Below, in pieces: positions 32,242-42,924 of a stretch of 64,000 nt of DNA. The notes under the pieces were generated by a model that had not been told where the DNA came from, did not search any database, and saw only the letters and a list, made by a program, of their open reading frames with translations. Numbering within the stretch: the stretch's first letter is position 1; every line of letters starts with the position of its first letter. The position numbers and the translations under genes are program-made. Source of the DNA: Apiosordaria backusii (lineage: Eukaryota; Ascomycota; Sordariomycetes; Sordariales; Lasiosphaeriaceae); assembly GCA_030549205.1 (NCBI GenBank), contig JAUKTV010000005.1, positions 372,001 to 436,000 on the forward strand, given 5' to 3'.

Positions 32242-33146
32242 CTAAAGCTTATGCCTCTTTTTACCGCTAGCAATCTTTTCAAACTCCTCCTGCGGCACCC
32301 CACTGACGAACCTCTCCAACCCGGCAAACACCTCGGCGACATTGTGGCTATCAAGCACCTCCCTCTCGGGCCGCCGAATCAACTTCTTGATCCCCAACAG
32401 TGACTCCCCGACAAGGTGCTCCCCAAGCTTATCCTCAATCTCGGCCAGCACCAACCTCTTGAATTTCTCATCCTCCCCATCTGCTTTCCCGACCTCTTTA
32501 AAGACTTTATTGACGAACCCGCACTGCTCGAGCTGCTCGCTGCTGATCTTGCGGCTCATGATGAGGGCTTCACCGGAGCGGGCAGGGCCGAGTTTGGAGA
32601 CTAATTGCCGGGAGGCGCCGCCTTCGGCGACGAGACCGAGGGAGCTGAAAGGGGTCAGGAGGAAGGTGTGCGGGACGGCGTAGACGAAATCAGAGAAAGA
32701 GATGAGGGCGGCGGAGAGGCCGATTACGGGGCCGTTGAGGGCCGTGATGAGGATTTTGGGGTGGGTGTAGAAGGCGTGGGTTGCGTTCAGGTTGTTGGCT
32801 ACGAAGGAGGAGAGCCACTGCTGGTGGGGGGATACTTGGGCAGATTGGGGGGTGGTGCGGGCGATGGTTACGTCGGCGCCGGCGGAGAAGAAGCGGCCTT
32901 TGCCGATTAACAAGGTGATGAAGACCTCGTCATGAGTGGCGATTTCTCTAAGGGACTGGGCGAGGTTGTAGTAGCCTTGACCGTTCAGAGCACCTAGTTT
33001 GGTTGGGTTGTTGATTGTGATTATGGCGAGGCGGCCGCGGTATTCCTTTTAAATATATCGTCAGCATATAATGGTCGGTGAGAAACACAGGGGGTTTGAA
33101 ATAGGGACGGACGTACCACTTCAATGGGGGATGGTTCGGCTGCCAT
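32242..33146 (-). CDS. ECI1: Peroxisomal delta3,delta2-enoyl-CoA isomerase (crotonase fold), 2 exons
   Basis: This moves double bonds of unsaturated enoyl-CoA so that they can enter beta-oxidation. Exon 1 is 33146-33117 and exon 2 is 33045-32242 (277 aa). The intron begins GTACGT. The crotonase pattern is clear: YRGRLAIITINNP start, the oxyanion-hole segment GKGRFFSAGADV, and ALNGPVIGLSAALISFSDF as the second backbone loop. LGLVAEGGASRQL provides the region with the catalytic acid of Eci-type enzymes. The protein ends KKRHKL. A C-terminal HKL is a plausible variant peroxisomal PTS1, and yeast Eci1 ends in HRL, which supports the assignment. Other enoyl-CoA hydratase-like isomerases cannot be excluded. 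Confidence 0.88.
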
Positions 33147-34129
33147 TGTGGAAGCTATTCTCACAAGAGATATTCAGAAACTAATGAGATGAAACGATAA
33201 AAATATCAAGTGGTATAAATAAAAGTGAGAAACGAGCAGGTATAAGCTCATGAACTGGGACCCCTGAAGTAGTAGTGCGCTCGCTGTCAAGGGGTTAACC
33301 GGTGGGAGCTGATAAAGTGATAGGAAATCTGGGGTAAAACCCCACATTTTGGACCTCGGCACGCTTCGGCTCGGTTGGCAGTCCCCCATTCTCCCCGCAT
33401 TTTGTTCTCCAGGGGGGTTGTTGGAGGCCAAGGGATTGGAGGATTCGGGGAGAATTAATCATCACTGAAGGATTGAATGTTCTAACTTTGAGAGCTGAAA
33501 TCGTGATGGTGTTCAAGGGCGGGTTGCCCTCCTATGCGGTGTGCTCCTAGACATTAGTTATTACCTACCGTAGGTAGGCACACTGTGGATCAAAATCACG
33601 TACCGTAAATGTCAGATAGGCCATAGAACACAGTTAAGATAAGGTACCTCGCAAAGATAATAGAGAGCCCTTAAAAATAGCCAATAGGCGTTTCAATTGT
33701 ATTGAATTGCATATCAAGTTATCTTTAAAACCTGTCGTCTATCGTTTAGTACCTAAGGGCTGTCTTTGAGGGCCTTCATTTTGAGTAGCAGTCTCTAATT
33801 CTTTTTGTCCATGACGTGGTACCTAGGTACAGTTAGAGCCCCCCCTAGAAGCAGATCTCCAGCTCCGAAGTTAGAAACACTGCAAAACATCCAATACTAT
33901 TGGAAATACAAGTCTGTGGTCAAACGAGACACAAATTTGTATCGCTCACGAGGAATCATTCTTGCCCATCATCGAGGTCACATAAACCTGGATCACGACC
34001 TCAGCCACGGAACTGTTCAGATGCCAGCACAAGATAAACGGTTACTGTACCCGTAACATAAATTCATTTTAAACCACCTGTTCCCCATCCATTTTGTTTT
34101 CTCTACCTATATATGCCCAAATCCAAAAC
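33147..34129. other. Intergenic region with a MITE-like element
   Basis: This lies between the ECI1 start and the PQ-loop gene's stop, both on the minus strand. It contains the ECI1 promoter and a probable inverted-repeat element at about 33585-33812. The middle part (33600-33800) is distinctly AT-richer than its surroundings. No coding sequence is supported. Confidence 0.45.
33585..33812. mobile_element. Probable third, degenerate copy of the MITE-like family
   Basis: The right end, AGTCTCTAATTCTTTTTGTC at 33790-33809 followed by CATG, matches the right end of the element at 59617-59835 (AGTCTCTATTCTTTTGTCCA) apart from two single-base insertions. The left end is weaker (TGTGGATCAAAAT at 33584). 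The spacing (about 228 bp) and internal AAAGATAA and ATCTTTAAA motifs agree with the other copies. No transposase is encoded. Confidence 0.5.
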
Positions 34130-35347
34130 CTATGCATAATCCGAAACCCCTCTTCGCAAAACCGGTCGTTGATCCCACCTATCCCCATCAATACTCTCCT
34201 CATCATCCTCATCCTCACTCCCACTCCCACTCCCGCTCACACTCCCGCTCACACTCCCGCTCACACTCCCGCTCACACTCCCGCTCTCTCCACCACTCTC
34301 CTCATCTTCTTCATCCCCCTTACTATACAAGAAAAACTGCACAAAGATACTCATATCCAAAAAAAGCGTCCCCGCACTCCCCGCCAACCATGACAGATTC
34401 ACGAGGATATACTGCCAATAAATTCTTGCCGCCTCTCCATCTTTGCATTCCCCATTCTCCGCCGTGCATACCGGGTCATAAGCTAAAATCGACAGCACAT
34501 ATGTCAGATTTCCCAGGCACGCAAACAAAAAGAACAGGATCGACACCCCCTCCGTCGACTTCCTCCTCCAATTCAGGAGCAACTGGGGAAGTCTCGACCC
34601 GAGATACAAAACCGCGCATAACCAGCCAAATACCTGCCCCCAAAAGTCCATTTGGAGCGGATCCTCCTCACTTCCATTGCCCCCCTTCTCTTCGTTTCCC
34701 CCATACCCACGACTTAACCACCACCCCGCCACCCCAGCAGCGCAAACCATCAAAACAGCCAAACTGTTGAACCCAAAGCTCTGCAACTTCGTCGGTGGGT
34801 TCACCCTCGCTTTCTGCATTTGCCCTGCCGTCTCCTCCACATCGACCATCGGAACCGCCGGAGAGAGATGCGTCCAGCTCCCTCTTCTTTCCAGCTCCCC
34901 TGTACTCCCATAGATACTTTCACTCCCATTCAACAGCTCGCTCCTCTCCCCTGGCTCAACACCCCCCTCCCTCCTCCTTGTCTTCGCTGCCGGGGCTGAG
35001 GGTGTGGTGGTGGTGGTGGTGGTGGTGGTGGTGGGCTCATCACTCAAGGTGAAACCCCGATAGTAAAAACACTGCCCCAGCAGCACAATGTCGGCGATGG
35101 TGTAGTAAATTGCCAGGATAATCATGGTGGGCAAAACCCCCTGCATGACCGCGCCGAGAATGTTGAAGACATCTCCCAAGAGCCAGACGACGATGAACTG
35201 GATCGAGAGCCCGTCGGCGGAGGAGCGGCGGAAGTTTTCTATGATTTGCGGGGAGAAGACGACGACCCAGCAGGCGATGGAGATGGAGCCGCATATACCG
35301 GATATCGCCTCTACGTCGAGGTTTAGGGGTCCGGTTGGGGGCGCCAT
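34130..35347 (-). CDS. PQ-loop transporter (Ypq/SLC66-type vacuolar amino-acid exporter)
   Basis: An intron-free frame of 405 aa. Two PQ-loop repeats are visible: FSPQIIENFRRSSADGLS (Pro33-Gln34) and RLPQLLLNWRRKSTEGVS (Pro at about 254). Each is embedded in hydrophobic helices, giving about seven membrane segments as in the family. Yeast Ypq1-3 and human PQLC2 export cationic amino acids from the vacuole or lysosome. The two halves are separated by a loop longer than usual, with a Thr run encoded by a GTG/GTT-type repeat near 35000-35030 and many Ser and Glu. The C-terminal tail has SGSV tandem repeats (12-bp unit at about 34210-34275) and an acidic stretch. The substrate is inferred from the family only. 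Confidence 0.88.
   Translation of the reverse strand: MAPPTGPLNLDVEAISGICGSISIACWVVVFSPQIIENFRRSSADGLSIQFIVVWLLGDVFNILGAVMQGVLPTMIILAIYYTIADIVLLGQCFYYRGFTLSDEPTTTTTTTTTTPSAPAAKTRRREGGVEPGERSELLNGSESIYGSTGELERRGSWTHLSPAVPMVDVEETAGQMQKARVNPPTKLQSFGFNSLAVLMVCAAGVAGWWLSRGYGGNEEKGGNGSEEDPLQMDFWGQVFGWLCAVLYLGSRLPQLLLNWRRKSTEGVSILFFLFACLGNLTYVLSILAYDPVCTAENGECKDGEAARIYWQYILVNLSWLAGSAGTLFLDMSIFVQFFLYSKGDEEDEESGGESGSVSGSVSGSVSGSVSGSGSGSEDEDDEESIDGDRWDQRPVLRRGVSDYA
34209..34276. repeat. 12-bp minisatellite encoding SGSV repeats
   Basis: CTCACACTCCCG recurs about five times, preceded by CTCCCACTCCCA variants, inside the 3' part of the PQ-loop gene. On the coding strand it encodes repeated Ser-Gly-Ser-Val. 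Confidence 0.85.
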
Positions 35348-36058
35348 GGTGGCGGTGGTGTGCTGAGTCTGTTGTTGATGTGCTCAGATGAGTATGTTGA
35401 TGTTGTGAAGAAGAAGAATAAACTCGACGATTGAAGTTGATGGTAGGGTTCAATTATGTCGATGTGTCAATACAGTTTGTTGTCAATGTCCGGATTCGGA
35501 GTTTTGTTATAATGATGATGTGCACCGCGTGATGGGGAAAGGAATAATTAAACAGTTATTGTAAGACAGTGAGGACAAAATGAGTGTGTCAGTTTGAAAC
35601 AGAAAACTCTTCTAAATGAAATCTCTTCTGCCAATCACGGACTCGATGACTGACGATGAAAATGGAAGAGGAAGAGAAAGACAAGGGAGAAATTAGAGTT
35701 TCAGGTGCATGTCAAGTGTCCTGCAGGTCCGGCAGCAGAAAATGCAGTTTTTCTCGATCGCAAAGCCCAAACTTCTCGGTCTTGGTCGAAGACTGAAAGG
35801 GGGTAAGTGGAGATGGTGGGGCTATGACGCCACTTCTTGCGGGGAGTGCCGGCGCTAGAGACTTCCCATGAGCCCCACAGTTTAATGCTGGCTATCGAGG
35901 TCCTCTTACCTTATCACTCTGTGAATGTGGCTTCGATATGGTTCAGGGGAGGTTTTCTTTTCTTTTTCTTTTTTGGATAGAATGCGGGATTGAATTACAA
36001 GGGAGGTTCTATATAAGGGGGTTGGATATGAGAAAGGGTGTATATGATCTATGATTTA
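35348..36058. other. PQ-loop gene promoter and COG1 3' end
   Basis: A 0.7-kb gap between two minus-strand genes. A pyrimidine/purine-skewed stretch lies near 35950-35990. Nothing coding is seen. Confidence 0.4.
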
Positions 36059-38499
36059 TCAAGACAATAAACCAAACAACAGGCTGGTGCGCTTAAAGTA
36101 GTCTTGGGATGTTTTGACAAGTCTTTGTTTGGCGGATGTGCTGTTCTCTAAGTCGGTTTTGGAGAGGATGGTCCCGGAGAGGGACTTGAAGGAGTCGTCT
36201 GTGTCGAGGAAGGCGGAGAGATAGTAGATGTCGTAGAGCCACTGGACCAGGAGGTCTCTGTGCTGCTCAATGCCTGGCTTGGTTGTGTTTCCAGTTGCCT
36301 TCTCAGCACTTTCCTCCTCGGCGTCGGATTTAGGTGCTGCCTCTTCTTCAGCTTCTCTGGGAGACTCCTCAGTCTCAGTCTCGACCTCAGGTTGGGGGAC
36401 CTCGGCCAACTTGTTGACAGTCTCCAGCCACACTTCAAAAAGTTGCTTTCGGAGAGCATCCTTGAGCGCCGAGACAGCGGTCGGACTCCAGAGGTCGACT
36501 CCCGCGTCACCCATCGACCCCACAAGATTTCGCAGAAACTTGAACGCCCCCGGCGATGGCGATCCGGGCAATGCAGGCTCGCCCTCCCATAGACTTCTTC
36601 CTACAACGGTCCTGCGTACCAAGGCCACTGTGGCGAACTCGTCCACCGGAGAAATGATCACAGTCGAGACCAGTGCTTCGTGTAATGATGGCACCGCTTC
36701 CAAGCCAAATCCCTTGACCTCTGCAATATCAGGAAGTCGAGACCGGATGTCTCGTAGCAGCCGCAAGAAATACATTGCGATTTGCCCACTATTAGGTCCA
36801 TCCTGCTGTTCCTTCCAGAGCCCAGAGAGATGCTCGTCCAGCTTCTTGAAAGACTCGACTAGCGACCGGTTCAGGTGTTTGCTCAAGATCGCTGGGTCAT
36901 CCTTGGCGAGCAACTGCTGTCGTTCCTCGATTGTCTCCTCGTCTTCAATTTCCTCCACATCATTATCCCACCTTTGCCGCTTTAGCTGGTCCACAACTGT
37001 CCCAACATCGTCAATAACCCGGAACCAAGACTTGTAGCTCGCGACAGCCTTGGACACAGCATCATTCCGGCCATACAGCCTGGCAACAACATGCTGAGTG
37101 AACTGCGCAGCCCCACTCGACAAGTCGGTATCGTACGAGTCCATATCCCACAGACTCTCATGCTGATCACTCCTCCCTTCCTTCCACGCCTCCACCGCAG
37201 CCGAAACCTCTGACCCAACCAACCTCAGCTTAGCCACCTTCTGCTCCAGCACCCTCAACATATGCTTGTTAGCAGCTTCGCGAATCTGATCCAGAACCTC
37301 TGATGGATCAAACCCCCTCGCCTTTCCCCCCTCAGAGATCCAAAGCTTGAGCACATCCGTCCTCAACCCGACAATCGCCTTAAACTCCCCCATTTCCTTG
37401 AGCGTATTCTCCAACCCCTCCAACACAACCTGCCTCCCCTTCTCCGCCCACCCAAACAACATCTCCCTCGCCGCCTTCCCATCAAGATCATCATGCCTGA
37501 TAAACGGCGTATAAAACTGAATCTCATCCCCACACCACCTCTTGTACACATCCAACCTCAGCCCCTCCATCCTCAACAACTCCTCATTCTCCAACAGCTT
37601 CTCCCTTTTCAACTTCTGCAGCGCATCAGCCAGCTTGTGCGGCACCAAAGCCTGCACGTCCTGCAGCGTCTGGGTATACAGCCCCAGCGCCCTCAGCACA
37701 TCCTCCGGATTCCTCGCCACTCTTTCCTCCTCATCAACCTCCAAAGCAAGCGCAATCGCCTCCCCTCTCACCCTCAAAAAGTACCCCAGCACATCCCTCG
37801 CGCCTGAGCTCGTAGCCAAAGCATAGGCACTAAGCGCCCTGAGCAGCGTCGCTTGATGCTCTTGCTTGTTTCTGTTTCCTGGTTTGCGATACCTCCTCAG
37901 CAGGGCATCAACCCCGGCCATCAATCGAACTTTATATTGCTTCTCCAGCATCTTTCTCCTCTTCTGTTGCTCTTTGTCATCCCTCCCCAACCCACTAGCA
38001 AGCAGTAGTCTCGCCAGTACAAACAACCTCGCCCCCGTCTCCAACCTTCCCCCCCTGTTGTGTTTATCCCCTTTATTTCTCAGTATCGCATCCAACTGCC
38101 CTAGACAACCCCCCAATAACCTCTCCCTCCCACGTTCGGCCTTGTCCCCTATTGTCTCAGAAGTAAACCTCCCCAAAGCTTCCATCTTTTGCCCTACTAC
38201 CCCGCGACCGCACTTGTAGCCCATGCCGGAGAGGGTGGACTGAACGGATTCAATCTCGGATTTCATGGCGACGATGGTGTCGGCCGTCCCCAAGAGCTCG
38301 CGGTAGGAGCCACCGACTTGGGTGCGGAGGCGGGAGGATTTGTCGTCGATGGCGATGTGGAGGGATTTGTGGAGGGAGCGGATGGATGGGAGGGTGAATT
38401 GGGGGGAGGAGAAGATTAAAGGGGAGGTTGTGAGGGGGTAGGGGCCGGGAAGGGTGGTTAGGTCGAGGGGGGGAGGGAGGTGGTGGTTGTGGTGGACAT
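36059..38499 (-). CDS. COG1: Conserved oligomeric Golgi complex subunit 1, with a frame break at the start
   Basis: COG1 is part of the tether that recycles vesicles within the Golgi. The N-terminal block SIRSLHKSLHIAIDDKSSRL and LRTQVGGSYRELLGTADTIV is the Vps51/Cog1-type signature, and the remaining about 750 residues are helical, as in the family. The main frame is open from 38719 to 36059 but has no ATG before the conserved block; its first in-frame ATG is at 38266, inside it. A well-placed ATG at 38499 (MSTTTTTSLPP) is offset by one base. The two frames would join if the G7 run at 38467-38473 were one base longer. Either the run is mis-sequenced, a true frameshift exists, or an upstream exon or non-AUG start is used. 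The coordinates given start at the 38499 ATG. Confidence 0.82.
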
Positions 38500-39562
38500 G
38501 GTGCGGTTGGGTTGCCCCGGCGTGGTGTATTAGTGGGAGGTGGAATGGAATGGAATGGTGGTTTTTATGAGGGGCGCGCCATTCGGTCGTGGTCACCGGG
38601 GATTGTGCACTTTGGTGTTGCGCTCGTTGGGTTGTTGTCGCGGGTTGAGTGTGTGGAATTGTGAAGCTGCCAGGTTGGTGATTTAGAGGCTTGGGTGTGA
38701 TGCGATAGGCTAACCCCAACCCTTAATTGATATCAATTTAGGGTTAGGGTTGTTGATGTCTATTCCAACAGAGCTGCGAATAATACCCTTCATTTTGATG
38801 AAAAATTAGAGGCAAGATCTTATCAAATCTAGACTGTCAGATTTTCACATCTTGATCGGAGTCAAACATCCGATAGCATGTGGGCTGCCCAGGATTCCTC
38901 CCAGGGTCTTGCATGTGAGAAATGCATTGAGGCATCATCTCCATTGAGCTTAATTCGTAGCTTGCGATCACTCTTCGTGACATCATCGGCATGTTCAAAT
39001 TCCCCGTTTTGCCCGTTGGGTGAGAACGGCATCATGGACAATTTCCCGCTTCCGTTCCTACCTGCCTTGCAGGGAGACCAACTTTGCCGTGCTTGCTTGC
39101 AACAGGGCAGCGTTGAAACGGCCATCGCCAAGCGCCACACTGCCCCATCTTTAACACGCAATTGGCAGCGCCAGTGCTCAGCTTCCACGACACGACACTC
39201 GTCTCAGGCCATACGCGGAAGCTGCCATTTCTTGCCCGTCGCCGTTCCCTTTTCTCAAAATGTGACGACATCCGCCGCCTGTGCCTTCTTGTCTCTGCTC
39301 TCATTCTTCTTTGACCAGAATCAGTTTTGCTCCGGTACTCTTGTTTTAATCTGTACGACTTGTTGGTTTCACTTTCACCTGAACTTGTTATTCCAACTAT
39401 TTTTTTGCTGCCCCGTGCTGCTGTGTCATTCATCGCCATTTACATTACCCAACATTTACCCACCGACGTCAGCGCCACCGCTGCTTTTTATTGCCACAGG
39501 TTCTATTTCCCCGACCAACTCGATATCTCATAAGATTCAGAAAGTAGATCGGACTCAATCAG
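38500..39562. other. Bidirectional promoter region, COG1 and DUF2985-like gene
   Basis: A 1.06-kb region between divergent starts. It contains the telomere-like palindrome at 38712-38751 and a long leader for the plus-strand gene. GGAATGGAATGGAATGG-type repeats lie near 38549-38563. A 255-codon frame (38878-39645) overlaps the next start in another frame and has no family features. Confidence 0.45.
38712..38751. promoter_or_regulatory. 40-bp near-perfect palindrome with telomere-like arms
   Basis: The sequence is centred on GATATC at 38729-38734, and 18 of 20 base pairs match between the arms. The right arm contains TTTAGGGTTAGGGTT, two telomere-type units, and the left arm the near-complement AACCCCAACCCTTAA. 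It sits about 215 bp upstream of the COG1 ATG in a shared promoter. A Tbf1/telobox-type binding site is possible, as is a short interstitial telomere relic. Confidence 0.6.
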
Positions 39563-40744
39563 ATGGACAACCCACAATACAGTTACCCAGCCCGAAGCGA
39601 CTCCAAGACTCCATCACTGGTGCAGAGATCATCAGAAGAGTTTGAAGGATCGCGAGTACCCGAGGGGTTCATGGCCGCAACAGGCGACATAGCATCTACC
39701 ATGGTCGCCCCTCACATCCCACGCGGCGGCCACACAGCATCAACTGAGCATCTCCCAACATCTGACCACGTCGCGCTCGACATGGAAGCCAAGAGCCTCC
39801 CCTCGTCCGACGAACAGACCATCGCCGCGGAACCAGTGGAAAGCACCAAAGAAAAAGAACGACGCCCTCTCAAGCACACGAGGTCTTTCGACAATGGCTA
39901 CCACTTCCCACCGAAATATCCCAAAGGCGAAGCCACCAAGCAAGCCTTGGCATCGTTTTGGAAATTCTTTATCACGCCCATGGGGTTCTTCTGGACCATC
40001 TACGGGCTGAATGTTGTTGCATGGGGTGGCATGTTGTTTTTGCTGCTCCTCAATGCTGCGCCGGCGATGTGCTATCCTACCTGTGACGACATTGACTCCC
40101 CGCGAAGGAAGTGGGTAGAGTGGGACTCGCAGATTTTGACAGGGTTGTTCTGTGTCACTGCTTTTGGGCTTGCGCCATGGAGGTTTAGGGATTTGTATTA
40201 CTTGCTAAAGTACAGAATCATGGGGGATTTTGATGGGCTGAGGAAGTTGGCGGGCATTCACCGGAGTTGGTTTCGCTTGAAGGGGTCGGAAGAGTTGGCC
40301 GTGGATGTTGGGCCGGAGAATATCCCTGAGGGGGTGCCGAGGGAGGTTATTCCCACGCCGGAGAAGAATATACCCAATGCGCCGTTGACGGGGACGAGGG
40401 CGCCGGCGACGGCTGTGTGGAAGCTGGATTTTGTTATCTGGTCGATGGTGTTGAATACCTTTGCTCAGTGCGGGCTGTGCGGTGTGATGTGGGGCATGAA
40501 CCGCTATGACAGGCCGAGCTGGGTGACGGGTTTCTTGGTGGCTATTGCGTGCATCATTGCGATGGTGGGCGGGTGGGTGATGTTTGTGGAGGGCAAGAAG
40601 GTCAAGAGCATTGAGGGGGTGCCGTGCAATGATAGGGATTTGGAGAAGTTGGCGCGGGATAAGGAGCTCGGGATTTTTCATTATAACAACATTAAAGACA
40701 AGAAGCCGAAGGAGAAGAAGAAGAAGGATTTGGAGGAGCAATGA
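39563..40744 (+). CDS. DUF2985-like four-helix membrane protein
   Basis: An intron-free frame of 393 aa from ATG 39563. The first about 125 residues are polar and probably disordered. Then come about four membrane segments: FFWTIYGLNVVAWGGMLFLL, a second around ILTGLFCVTAFGLAPW, a third around FVIWSMVLNTFAQCGLCGVM, and TGFLVAIACIIAMVGGWVMF. Conserved-looking motifs are AAPAMC and DSPRRKWVEWDSQIL between the first two, and APWRFRDLYYLL. This matches what I remember as the fungal DUF2985 family, whose role is unknown. The C-terminus is Lys/Glu-rich. The location (plasma membrane or endomembrane) cannot be told from the sequence. Confidence 0.82.
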   Translation: MDNPQYSYPARSDSKTPSLVQRSSEEFEGSRVPEGFMAATGDIASTMVAPHIPRGGHTASTEHLPTSDHVALDMEAKSLPSSDEQTIAAEPVESTKEKERRPLKHTRSFDNGYHFPPKYPKGEATKQALASFWKFFITPMGFFWTIYGLNVVAWGGMLFLLLLNAAPAMCYPTCDDIDSPRRKWVEWDSQILTGLFCVTAFGLAPWRFRDLYYLLKYRIMGDFDGLRKLAGIHRSWFRLKGSEELAVDVGPENIPEGVPREVIPTPEKNIPNAPLTGTRAPATAVWKLDFVIWSMVLNTFAQCGLCGVMWGMNRYDRPSWVTGFLVAIACIIAMVGGWVMFVEGKKVKSIEGVPCNDRDLEKLARDKELGIFHYNNIKDKKPKEKKKKDLEEQ

Positions 40745-41495
40745 TGAGTGGGTTTGCTGTATCAATAGGGTGTGGGATATCGAGGGAGAGGCACAGGAAT
40801 ACAGGACACAAATAATGGTAATAGTACACGAATGCATGAATGGGCGTTCAGCGGGTTTGGGATTAAACGGTAGGGATAGAAAAGTCAATATACCACATCA
40901 TCAGACAGCAATCATCATCACACATCAGTCATGAAACCACAACTCAGTTGTCCAGTTGGTTGCAGTTGTGAGGCTTCCCTCCGATAAGCCATCGGATGCC
41001 TATCGATGTTGACAGGGGCTGGAACTGGGGTTGGTGTTGCATGGAGGTGGCCCACATTCCCCAAACTCCACTGATCAACCAAGCGTCATGGGGACACCGC
41101 CCAGACTGCAGGGCAGCGCTGGTTACGTTATCTGCATCACCTGCCATCCTTTGAGAGTCTGACTCCAGCCTCTCCGACAAAGCAAAGGCAGGCAGCTTGA
41201 GAAACGAGGCTTACCCACAGCGTTGCCTCGCCCGTTCTTTGTGCTTAAGAAGGACCACGTTTCTTCTTGTTCCTGAGTGTGCTGCGCGTTCCGCGATTAC
41301 CAGAGTCCCGTCACGTCAATCAGTGCCTTGCAGATAGGTTGCCATCCATCCATCCAGATAAGCGGGTGATAGTCCGCCGCGATCCGGTGCCTTTATCCAG
41401 GCACCTCCGCCTTCAACCCTCCCATTCTTTCCTTGGACATCAACCCGATCAATTCAGTCAATTCCCGCACTGATTGACCACCATCCTCGCCGAAT
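40745..41495. other. Intergenic region upstream of the SLC35F6-like gene
   Basis: About 0.75 kb between two plus-strand genes, holding a 3' end and the next promoter. No coding sequence or repeat of note. Confidence 0.4.
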
Positions 41496-42924
41496 ATGGC
41501 GCCCTCCACCATCATCCCCGCCCGGGCGGTGATCCCGTTCCTGGTGGGCATGATGTTGCTGACGGGAGTGTGCAACACGCTCTTGACCAAGTACCAAGTA
41601 TGTCTCTTCCATTTGCCCTCTTCCCGCGACCTACCAAGCTGACGATGGAAAACAAAAAAGGACAACCAATGCGTCCGCGACTGCGACAACCCCGACCCAA
41701 AGAAGCGCCGCCACTTTGAGCAACCCGTCATCCAAACCCTCCAGATGTTCATCGGCGAGATGGGCTGCTGGCTCGTAGTCGGCGTCATGCACCTCTACAA
41801 CAAGTACGTCGCCAAAACCACCAACAACAGCTACCAACCCGTCCGGACCACCGCCGACGACGACGAGGAGCCGGCAGCAGACAACGCGAGCATCCACTCC
41901 CGCACCGCCTTGACTGGTAACAACAACAACAACAACCACACCAACGGCACAATCAACGACCCCAACTTCAAAGAGGAAACCCACTCTGTCCTCCGAGGAT
42001 GGCGCGTCCTGCTCCTCGCCCTCCCCGCCATCTGCGACATCTTGGGCACCACCCTCATGAACGCGGGCCTGCTCCTCGTCGCGGCGTCAATCTACCAAAT
42101 GACCCGCGGCGCCCTCGTCCTCTTTGTCGGGTTATTCTCCGTCATCTTCCTCCGCCGCCACCTCCACCTCTTCCAGTGGCTCTCCCTCATCGGTGTCGTG
42201 ACCGGCGTCGCCATTGTCGGCTTGGCGGGCGCCATCCAGCCCGACAAGAAACACGCTGCTGCTACTTCCAACTCGGCCACCGGGGTAGAGTCCGACGCGC
42301 TGAGGGTGATTATCGGGGTTCTCATGATTGCCGGAGCGCAGATTTTTACCGCTACGCAGTTTGTCCTCGAGGAGTGGATCCTGGAGAGGTCGAGCATCGA
42401 GCCGCTCAGGGTCGTCGGCTGGGAGGGGATTTTCGGGTTTTCGGTGACGCTGCTGGGGATGACGGTGCTGCATTTTACGATCGGGAGGACCGAGGCGGGG
42501 AGGCTGGGGCCGTTTGACATGGTGGAGGGGTGGAGGCAGTTTTGGGAGTATAAAGCTGTTTTTGTGAGCAGTGTTTTGATCATGATTAGTATTGGGTATG
42601 TTTTCCCCCTTTTCCCTTACCTGTTTCAGGGGTGGTTTGCTAACATCAAGAAAACACAGAGGCTTCAACTTCTTCGGTCTGTCCGTCACCAGAAGTGTCA
42701 GCGCCACCTCCCGCTCGACAATCGACACCTGCAGAACGCTCTTCATCTGGATTGTCTCGCTCGGTCTCGGCTGGGAGACGTTTAAGTGGCTGCAGGTGGT
42801 GGGGTTCGCGCTGCTGGTGTACTTTACCTTTTTGTTCAATGGTATTGTCCAGCCCCCGTTTAAGTTTTTGAGGGTGAGGGAGGTGGAGGAGCTGTTGCCC
42901 GAGGAGCCGATTGAGCACAACTAG
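41496..42924 (+). CDS. SLC35F6-like drug/metabolite (nucleotide-sugar type) transporter, 3 exons
   Basis: Exons are 41496-41597, 41661-42595 and 42660-42924 (433 aa). Introns have GTATGT and GTATG donors; the second has a GCTAAC branch. The protein has about nine to ten hydrophobic segments in two EamA-like halves. The first half holds the motif GTTLMNAGLLLVAASIYQMT followed by RGALVLFVGLFSVIFLRR, typical of SLC35F-type transporters. A hydrophilic loop with a poly-Asn run (41926-41937) separates segments 2 and 3. The last exon carries RSVSATSRSTIDTCRTLFIW, matching the second EamA half. Human SLC35F6 is lysosomal/mitochondrial; the substrate is unknown. The C-terminal EELLPEEPIEHN is a soluble tail. 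Confidence 0.85.

Noticed and set aside
38878..39645. A 255-codon plus frame overlapping the DUF2985-like start
   Set aside because: Runs in a different frame into the gene and has no family features; probably leader sequence.
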